Part shown: one piece after another, positions 58,499-64,000 of the stretch
Layout: every line of letters starts with the position of its first letter
How positions within the stretch are numbered: position 1 is the stretch's first letter
DNA from: Leucobacter rhizosphaerae
GTDB lineage: Bacteria > Actinomycetota > Actinomycetes > Actinomycetales > Microbacteriaceae
Direction: 5' to 3'
NCBI RefSeq assembly: GCF_022919175.1
Contig: NZ_CP095043.1
Coordinates: 1,612,001 to 1,676,000, forward strand
DNA length: 64,000 nucleotides
The notes under the pieces: model-generated
The model's input: only the letters and a program-made list of their open reading frames with translations
Told to the model about the DNA's origin: nothing
The model's database searches: none
Made by a program: the position numbers and the translations under genes

Positions 58499-59397
58499 CG
58501 GGTCATCACCCCCTCGAATGCGGACTTGCCTCCGGCGAGCAGGGCTGCAGCCAACGCGACGACCGCGATGAGGAGCAAGACGAATGCGCTCGCCGAGGCT
58601 CCCGGGTAGTCATACATTGCGAAAATCTGCTGGTTGATCTGGACCGCCATGAAGGGGGTCTGCAAACCCCCGAGCACGAGTGGAGCGACGTAGAAGCCAA
58701 TGGAGAGGACGAATACGAGCGCGAAACTCACGGCGATACCCCCGCGCACTTGCGGAAGAACGACCCCAGCGAGACTCCGCCATCGCGAAGCGCCCAGCAC
58801 CGATGATGACGAGAGGAGATTCAGATCGACCGTTGAGAAGACCGAATACAGGGTGAACACCGCGTACGGCAGCAAGGAATAGCTGATGCCGTAGACCACG
58901 GCGAATGGTGTGTAGAGAAGTTGGACGGGCTCGTCAATGAAACCGAGAGCCTGCAGTGCCGCATTGAACGGACCGTTTGCGACGAGGAGCAGGAGAATCG
59001 CGTAGTTCTTGATGATCGTGCCCATCGCAAACGGGACGAGGACCGTGACCCAGAGCAAGGTGCGCAGCCAGCGACGCGGGGTTGCGTGGAGCGTCCACGC
59101 AATGATCGTGGCCAAGAGGATCGTAATGCAGGCCACGATGAGGCTGCAGATGACCGTCGTGATCAACGCACGGCGACTGATCGGGTCGCTGAACACGAGG
59201 CTGAGTCTGGACCAGCCCGCGTCCCCGCTCACGGCATCGATGAACAGTCGGACAAGCGGATAGCACACGAAGCACAAGATGATCGCGATCATCGGTGCAG
59301 CCAGTAGGAACCCGGCGAATGGGCCGAGACGGGGCTGCCACCCCCGTCTCGCGCCTGTTCCGCTGAGGTCGATCGGCAGGGTTTGGGCGGTCGCCAT
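58495..59397 (-). CDS. PotB-type ABC transporter permease
   Basis: The 300-residue permease has six membrane segments. The first is GFLLAAPMIAIILCFVCYPL. It has the TTVICSLIVACITILLATII core and an EAA-type loop near SSVLGASRWRSLAGVVLPQV, followed by RGGIAVSFALVFVLSIGFYV. It starts two bases after the binding-protein stop. Substrate specificity in the PotB group ranges over polyamines, opines and amino-acid derivatives. Confidence 0.92.
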   Translation of the reverse strand: MATAQTLPIDLSGTGARRGWQPRLGPFAGFLLAAPMIAIILCFVCYPLVRLFIDAVSGDAGWSRLSLVFSDPISRRALITTVICSLIVACITILLATIIAWTLHATPRRWLRTLLWVTVLVPFAMGTIIKNYAILLLLVANGPFNAALQALGFIDEPVQLLYTPFAVVYGISYSLLPYAVFTLYSVFSTVDLNLLSSSSVLGASRWRSLAGVVLPQVRGGIAVSFALVFVLSIGFYVAPLVLGGLQTPFMAVQINQQIFAMYDYPGASASAFVLLLIAVVALAAALLAGGKSAFEGVMTR

Positions 59398-59399
59398 GG

Positions 59400-60476
59400 T
59401 TAGCCCTGAACAACCGACCGGATTGCGGCGTCAACCTCGGACTTGTGCTCGAGATACCACTCGAAGTCCTGCGTTCCGAGCTGTTCGAAGTTCTCCGGGT
59501 AGTCCGCCAGTCGTGAGGCGACGGTTTCGTCGAGCAGGTCAATCGCTCCGGGATTCGGCACCGAGTACTGCAATTGCTCCGCGAACCCCGCCTGCGCTTC
59601 GGTGTTTGCGGCGAGCCACTCCAGATAACGCTCAGCATTCGCGCGGTTCGGAGCGTCAACCGCGATCGAGGTGAAGCCAGGATCGTACACGCCGGCCCAG
59701 TTCACCTGCATGTTCATACCCTCGTCGATGAGCGTGTATACGCGCCCGCTCCGGGCGATGGCGATGTCGGCCTCACCCTGTCTGAACGCTTGGTCCTGCT
59801 GATCTCCCGAGGTCCACCAGACAGTGACATCATCCTTGATCGCGGCGAGCGGATCCGCGATTCTCGCAATATCAGCGTCGGCAGGCGCGTCGCCGGTCGC
59901 TTCGAGCAGGACGGCCGATGACGGTCCGTAGGATTCTCCGGGGTACATGCGCTTGCCGGGGTACGCCTCCGCGTCGAAGAAGTCAGCGACCGTTTCGGGG
60001 CACGCGTCGACGGTATCCATGTTGCAGGCGATCACATAGCCGAGGTTTGCGAACGTGAAACCAAAGTCTGTGACACGTTCCGGCTCGACCTCGGCTGCGA
60101 TCCGAGTCGAGAGATCCTCGGGAAGGGGCTCGAGCAACCCAGCGTCCGCCATGAAGTAGGCGTCCGCCGCGCTCAGGCTGTCGAGGACATCCCATTGGAC
60201 GTCGCCGGCATCCACCATCTGCTGCATTTGAGCAGCCTGCGTCCCCGGGGCATCGACGATCTGTACGTCGATACCCGTTTCTTCCGTGAACGCGGCGACG
60301 AGATTGTCCTGCGTGGCTTCGGTGAAGGCTCCACCCCATGTAGCGATGACCAGCGAATTCGATTCGCCGTCATTCGATTGCTCCGGAGCTGTGCCCGCAC
60401 AGCCTGAGATGAGCAAGGTCGAGACGGCGATACCGACGAGAATGGCGGTCCGTGGGGCGGTGCTGCGTTGGTTCAT
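59400..60476 (-). CDS. PotD-type ABC transporter substrate-binding lipoprotein
   Basis: The 358-residue protein starts at the second of two ATGs (60476), seven bases after AGGAG. It has a lipoprotein signal (LVGIAVSTLLISGCAGTAPE). The PotD/opine-type domain contains LVIATWGGAFTEATQDNLVA, ETGIDVQIVDAPGTQAAQMQ, DVLDSLSAADAYFMADAGLL and WWTSGDQQDQAFRQGEADIA. The T-W-G-G-A-F/Y opening is common among binding proteins for opine-like or polyamine-like solutes. It should define what module 4 imports. Confidence 0.92.
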   Translation of the reverse strand: MNQRSTAPRTAILVGIAVSTLLISGCAGTAPEQSNDGESNSLVIATWGGAFTEATQDNLVAAFTEETGIDVQIVDAPGTQAAQMQQMVDAGDVQWDVLDSLSAADAYFMADAGLLEPLPEDLSTRIAAEVEPERVTDFGFTFANLGYVIACNMDTVDACPETVADFFDAEAYPGKRMYPGESYGPSSAVLLEATGDAPADADIARIADPLAAIKDDVTVWWTSGDQQDQAFRQGEADIAIARSGRVYTLIDEGMNMQVNWAGVYDPGFTSIAVDAPNRANAERYLEWLAANTEAQAGFAEQLQYSVPNPGAIDLLDETVASRLADYPENFEQLGTQDFEWYLEHKSEVDAAIRSVVQG

Positions 60477-60508
60477 CATTGATCTCCTGAGCGTGAAGTA
60501 CTGCATGG

Positions 60509-61744
60509 TCAAACGGCGATGATTTCGTAGGGCAGGGAAGAGAGAGTGCGGGCTCCCTCGCGCTCGTACACGACGGTGTCATAGAGCGCGAGGGTGAAGT
60601 GACTCTCGAAGTTCGTCACTGAGCGTTCGAGGAAGATGTCCTCGGAGTCTTCCTCCGCCACCGTGAAGGTCCACTCGCCCACCCAGTCGGGCGGAAAACT
60701 GAGGCCGAGTTCGTAGCCACCCACCCAGGTCTCGCCGCGTTCGGCCCACAGACCGACACCGGCGTAGTACTCGCGGAGCTGGGCCGCGACGTCGCTCACA
60801 CGGGCGCCCGCATGGGCTGATCTCCGGAGGACCGGGAATGCGCCAGCGAGCAACTCCATTCGCTCGACGAACTCATCTGCAGGCTCGCCGAGGCTCAGGA
60901 CGGCGGTGCGATTGGCGTGGTAGCGATGGAAGACTCCACACGGGTCGACTGCGACGTGGTCACCCTCACCCAACTCCCTGCGGGAGGAAATGGAGTGCCG
61001 TGAGGCGTGCCGCTCGATCCGTTGCGCCCACTCGTGAATCGCAGCGGGTTCTCCTCCTGCGTTGATCAATCCGCGCTCCAACTCAGCCCACACCTGCAGT
61101 TCGGTCATGCCGGGACGGAGCACAGAGGCGAGGTGCGTGATCCCGTCGTCGCAAATGCGCGCCGCAGTTTCAATGCACTCGAGCTCAGCCGGTGACTTCT
61201 GACGGCGAACGCCTCGGATCATGCTCGTCGCGTCTCGGGTATGCGCACCGCGGGCGCGAAGAGCAGCGTCGACCTCGAGAAACACCGCAGGGCTTGGCAC
61301 GTGAGAGTCCCATTCCATGCCCACGACCGCGCCGGGCCGCAGGACGCCGGCCAGCGAGTCGAGAATGAACGAGAGCGTTTCTCCCCGGGCATCGCGCGGG
61401 AGAAGCCGCACGTCGGTGTTGGGAGTGGTTGTCCGGCGGATGACTTCCGCGTGCTCGGCACCATCGAAAAGCACCGGCGTCGAGGACTGACGGTGGATCG
61501 CGATCATTGCGAGAGGACGCCATGCCGACGCGCCATGCGCCTTGTACCAGCGCAGCTCGTAGCCACTCACCCAGCACATGGCATCGGGGGCGGTGAGCAG
61601 CAGCAGATCGATCCCCGCAACGTCCATCTCGCTCCGAAGTCGGCCGATGCGTTGCGCGTACTCCTCGGGGGCGAACGGGACAACAACCTCTGGGATATCG
61701 AGCGATGCAATCTTTCGCGAAAAGTCGCTGGCAATCATCGGCAC
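60509..61744 (-). CDS. Creatinase-like M24 protein with degenerate metal site
   Basis: The 411-residue protein has the two-domain creatinase/prolidase layout: an N-terminal domain (PFAPEEYAQRIGRLRSEMDV, DAMCWVSGYELRWYKAHG) and a pita-bread domain after IRGVRRQKSPAELECIETAA. The metal-ligand motifs are altered: the first Asp remains (VAVDPCGVF) but the second is replaced in HRYHANRTAV, the ligand His site reads GYELGLSFPPDWVGE, and the C-terminal Glu region reads LALYDTVVYERE. Metal-free creatinase and ectoine hydrolase-like enzymes show comparable loss. It probably hydrolyses a C-N bond in the imported compound. It heads the module-4 operon with AAAGGAG before the ATG. Confidence 0.85.
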   Translation of the reverse strand: MPMIASDFSRKIASLDIPEVVVPFAPEEYAQRIGRLRSEMDVAGIDLLLLTAPDAMCWVSGYELRWYKAHGASAWRPLAMIAIHRQSSTPVLFDGAEHAEVIRRTTTPNTDVRLLPRDARGETLSFILDSLAGVLRPGAVVGMEWDSHVPSPAVFLEVDAALRARGAHTRDATSMIRGVRRQKSPAELECIETAARICDDGITHLASVLRPGMTELQVWAELERGLINAGGEPAAIHEWAQRIERHASRHSISSRRELGEGDHVAVDPCGVFHRYHANRTAVLSLGEPADEFVERMELLAGAFPVLRRSAHAGARVSDVAAQLREYYAGVGLWAERGETWVGGYELGLSFPPDWVGEWTFTVAEEDSEDIFLERSVTNFESHFTLALYDTVVYEREGARTLSSLPYEIIAV

Positions 61745-61766
61745 TCCTTTGAACCAAATGCGTTAA

Positions 61767-61809
61767 GGAATATTGGTCAGACCTTCATTCCTCAACCAGT
61801 ATTGGTTGA
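61767..61809 (-). promoter_or_regulatory. Promoter and GntR-type operators of module 4
   Basis: On the minus strand TTGAGG (61790-61795) and TATTCC (61767-61772) are 17 bases apart. A perfect palindrome, TCAACCA-GTAT-TGGTTGA (61792-61809), overlaps the -35. A second, GGTC-A-GACC (61775-61783), lies in the spacer. Both look like FCD-type GntR boxes and would block the promoter when bound. Confidence 0.65.
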
Positions 61810-61956
61810 AAGTTTCGGGAGCGCAAGAGGAGAGCAGGATTTTCATCGAGATGAAACACACCTGACATGAGACTCCGCGGCATGTCTCGGCGCATCAGTG
61901 TGGGCGCCCCCACCCCGCCCGTGATCCACCACGCCACCCCGACTCACCACACCCCT

Positions 61957-62012
61957 CGAGTGAACGCGACTGCACCTCCCGAGCACGCACACGGTGCGGA
62001 CGCGTTCACTCG
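61957..62012. repeat. 56-bp intergenic palindrome between module 4 and the sirtuin gene
   Basis: CGAGTGAACGCG (61957-61968) and CGCGTTCACTCG (62001-62012) pair exactly, with an inner GCACC/GGTGC stem (61972-61976, 61993-61997). It lies in the 432-bp gap 61745-62176, whose only other structure is the module-4 promoter at its left end. Its left border CCTCGAGTGAACG is shared with the 5233-5328 palindrome. It may be a terminator or a dispersed intergenic repeat. Confidence 0.65.
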
Positions 62013-62176
62013 ATGGAACAAGAAGAGCGCGCGAGGAGCACAACGGAACCGCGACCCCAGCTTCGCCCGCGACGTCGGCGATACCCTGTCTGTGACATGG
62101 GTGCACCTGCGAGCCACGCGCGGTACGACCGCGACACCACCACCGGTCCCGCCGACGCCCAGGATCGGAGCACCCC

Positions 62177-63052
62177 GTGACACCGCCCGATGCGCCAAGC
62201 ACGCCCGACACACCACACACCCCTGACGCCCCCGACACCCGCGCGGCGGTCGACGCCCTCGCACCGCTGTTCGAGGACGCGCCCGTGGCGGTCCTCACCG
62301 GCGCCGGGATCAGCACCGACTCCGGGATCCCCGACTACCGCGGCGCCGGATCGCCCCCGCGCACCCCCATGCGCATCGACCAGTTCATGGAGGACCCGCA
62401 GTACCGCCGCCGGTTCTGGGCGGGCGCCCGGGTCGGCTCCGCACGGATGGGCGGGGTGCAGCCGAACGCGGGGCACCTCGCGATCGCGCACCTCGAGGCC
62501 GCGGGGCGCATCGACGGGGTGATCACGCAGAACGTCGACGGGCTGCACCGCCGGGCGGGATCCCGCACCGTGGTCGAGTTGCACGGCAGCGGCGCGGTCG
62601 TCCGCTGCACGGTCTGCGGCCACCGTACGAGCCGGGACGAGGTACTCGCGAGCTTCGACGCGCTCAACCCCGGCTTCGCCGAGGCGCACGCAGGTGCGGA
62701 GATCGCACCCGACGGCGACGCGGTCGTGGGTGGGGTCGGCGACGTGCTCGTGCCGCCCTGCCCCGTCTGCGGAGGGATCCTCCGACCCGACGTGGTCTAC
62801 TTCGGCGAGGTCGTGCCGCCGCCGGTCTTCGCCGCCGCGGAATCGCTGCTGAACGGCGCCGGGGCGCTGCTGCTCGCCGGCACCTCGCTGGCCGTGAACA
62901 CCGGGGTGCGCCTCGTGCACCGTGCGGAGCGGCGCGGGATCCCGATCGCGATCATCAACCGCGGACCGACGGCCGTCGACGCACGCGCGACCGTGCGGAT
63001 CGAGGGCGGCACCACCGAGGTGCTGCACGCCCTCGCCTCCCGGTGGGGGTGA
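62177..63052 (+). CDS. Sir2 family NAD-dependent protein deacylase
   Basis: The 291-residue sirtuin has VLTGAGISTDSGIPDYRG (NAD-binding G-A-G-I-S and D-Y-R), VITQNVDGLHRRAGS (T-Q-N-x-D), the catalytic His in VELHGSGAVVRC, and a zinc site from CTVCGH and CPVCGG. RPDVVYFGEVVPP and LLLAGTSLAVNTGVRLV complete the Rossmann part. It removes acyl groups from protein lysines using NAD. The GTG start is followed by a threonine/proline-rich leader (about 20 residues), so a later start is possible. It is on the plus strand and convergent with the last gene. Confidence 0.94.
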   Translation: MTPPDAPSTPDTPHTPDAPDTRAAVDALAPLFEDAPVAVLTGAGISTDSGIPDYRGAGSPPRTPMRIDQFMEDPQYRRRFWAGARVGSARMGGVQPNAGHLAIAHLEAAGRIDGVITQNVDGLHRRAGSRTVVELHGSGAVVRCTVCGHRTSRDEVLASFDALNPGFAEAHAGAEIAPDGDAVVGGVGDVLVPPCPVCGGILRPDVVYFGEVVPPPVFAAAESLLNGAGALLLAGTSLAVNTGVRLVHRAERRGIPIAIINRGPTAVDARATVRIEGGTTEVLHALASRWG

Positions 63053-63076
63053 GGACGGCGGGATCCGTTCTCGGGA

Positions 63077-64000
63077 TTACTCGCCGCGGGAGATGTGGGT
63101 CATGTCCTCGCGCGACACGACCTTGATGCGCGTGCGCCCCTCGGCTTCACCCAGCCCCAGCTCGTGCTCGTCGAGTCGCCGCCAGCCGTCGATCGTCGTG
63201 TAGGGCACCTCCCGCTCGCGCAGCAGCGCCGGAATCGCGTCGACGTCCGTGGACTCCGGCTCCCAGAGCGCGTCGCGATCCTCGAGCAGGCACTCGAGCG
63301 TCTCCATCGCGTCGGACTTCGTGTGCCCGATGAGGCCGATTGGTCCGCGCTTGATCCACCCCGTCGCGTAGACGCCCGGGATCTGCTGCCCCTCGAGATC
63401 CTGCACGCGACCCTGCACGTTCGGGATCACACCCTTGGTCTCGTCGAAGGGGATCTCGTCGAGCGGCGAACCGAAGTATCCGATCGCGCGGTAGAGCGCC
63501 TGCATCGGGATGACTTCGAACTCCCCGGTGTCAACGACTCCGCCCTGACCGTCAGGGGCGGTGCGCTCGATCTTCAGCCCGGCGACACGGCCGTCTTCCA
63601 CGACCACCTCGACCGGCTTCGACCAGAAGTGCATGTGGAGCCGCCGCGACGCGTGCGTGCCCGCCTCCTCGCGCTCGCGCTGCTCCTGACGCCACTTGTC
63701 CATGACGCGCGTCATCACCAGCACCTGCTTGTTCTTCGCGAGTGTCTCGTCGGCGTAGGCGTCATCGAGATCGAAATCGCGCTCGTCGATCACCATGTCG
63801 ACGTCGCGCACCTCGCCGAGCTCGCGGAGCTCGAGCGGCGTGAACTTCACGTACTTCGGGCCGCGTCGGCCGAAGAGGTGCAGGTCTTGGATCGGGTTCT
63901 CCTTGAGTCCGCGGTACACGTTGTCCGGGATCTCGGTGGGCAGCAGGTCATCGGCGTGCTTGATGAGCATGCGCGAGATATCGAGGGCGACGTTGCCGTT
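63077..64000 (-). CDS. FprA-type ferredoxin/adrenodoxin-NADP reductase, N-terminus beyond the window
   Basis: The C-terminal 307 residues are visible; the frame is open to the right edge with GNVALDISRMLIKHADDLLP, the end of the NADPH-binding G-N-G-N-V-A motif of FprA enzymes. Further features are HLFGRRGPKYVKFTPLELRE, HMHFWSKPVEVV, and the FAD/NADP-binding GVYATGWIKRGPIGLIGHTK. The family (adrenodoxin reductase/FprA) moves electrons from NADPH to ferredoxins. The last residues (VVSREDMTHISRGE) follow the normal domain end. Start and first two motifs are outside the window. Confidence 0.9.
   Translation of the reverse strand, partial: NGNVALDISRMLIKHADDLLPTEIPDNVYRGLKENPIQDLHLFGRRGPKYVKFTPLELRELGEVRDVDMVIDERDFDLDDAYADETLAKNKQVLVMTRVMDKWRQEQREREEAGTHASRRLHMHFWSKPVEVVVEDGRVAGLKIERTAPDGQGGVVDTGEFEVIPMQALYRAIGYFGSPLDEIPFDETKGVIPNVQGRVQDLEGQQIPGVYATGWIKRGPIGLIGHTKSDAMETLECLLEDRDALWEPESTDVDAIPALLREREVPYTTIDGWRRLDEHELGLGEAEGRTRIKVVSREDMTHISRGE

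Overview
This 64-kb window is chromosomal DNA from a high-GC Gram-positive actinobacterium. Strong G/C at third codon positions, GTG and TTG starts, a HadAB-like dehydratase pair next to murB, an actinobacterial acyl-CoA carboxylase alpha chain, an ECF42-type sigma factor and an LPXTG surface protein together suggest Microbacteriaceae, perhaps Leucobacter. That placement is inference. I see no transposase, integrase, phage gene, CRISPR array or rRNA.

Layout. (1) 1-15.4 kb is mostly household: a DUF2520 protein (cut by the left edge), murB, two MaoC dehydratases, a DUF937 protein, the acyl-CoA carboxylase alpha chain, a flavin monooxygenase, a divergent SDR/TetR pair with a clear operator, an ECF42 sigma factor (frameshifted) with its YciI partner, a GNAT, an LPXTG glycine-rich/Ig protein, small hypothetical and membrane proteins, and tRNA-Met and tRNA-Thr. 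(2) 15.4-29.0 kb is catabolic module 1. A 12-gene minus-strand operon encodes a dipeptide-type ABC importer, a prolidase-like amidohydrolase, a DUF885 metallopeptidase, a SnoaL-like protein, a DapA-family lyase/deaminase and a three-subunit FAD/[2Fe-2S] dehydrogenase resembling D-hydroxyproline dehydrogenase or opine oxidase. A divergent XRE-cupin regulator faces it. The module is bracketed by two identical 59-bp hairpin repeats. (3) 29.0-35.2 kb returns to core genes: tRNA-Ser, a HAD phosphatase, serS, a diacylglycerol kinase-like protein, pheA, and a phosphoglucomutase split by a one-base shift. (4) 35.2-43.2 kb is module 2: RidA, IclR, a polar amino-acid ABC importer, an M19 dipeptidase variant and an unrecognised 872-residue protein. 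(5) 43.3-53.8 kb holds a NagD-like phosphatase and module 3: TauE/SafE exporter, gamma-glutamyltransferase, GntR/FCD regulator, a second dipeptide ABC importer and an M24 peptidase. (6) 54.0-61.8 kb holds pyrE and module 4: a paralogous GntR/FCD regulator, a second prolidase-like amidohydrolase, a PotABCD-type importer and a creatinase-like M24 protein. (7) The right end has a sirtuin and part of an FprA-type ferredoxin-NADP reductase.

How it works together. The four modules share one plan: an importer for small peptides or amino-acid derivatives, one or two cytoplasmic amidohydrolases/peptidases, downstream amino-acid chemistry, and a local regulator. They alternate with core genes, so this looks like an accessory zone for peptide-derived carbon and nitrogen. 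Short ATGA-type overlaps show tight translational coupling. Strong hairpins directly follow the solute-binding-protein genes in modules 1-3. Two core genes (the sigma factor and pgm) each carry an apparent one-base deletion, so either the sequence has errors or the genes are really broken.
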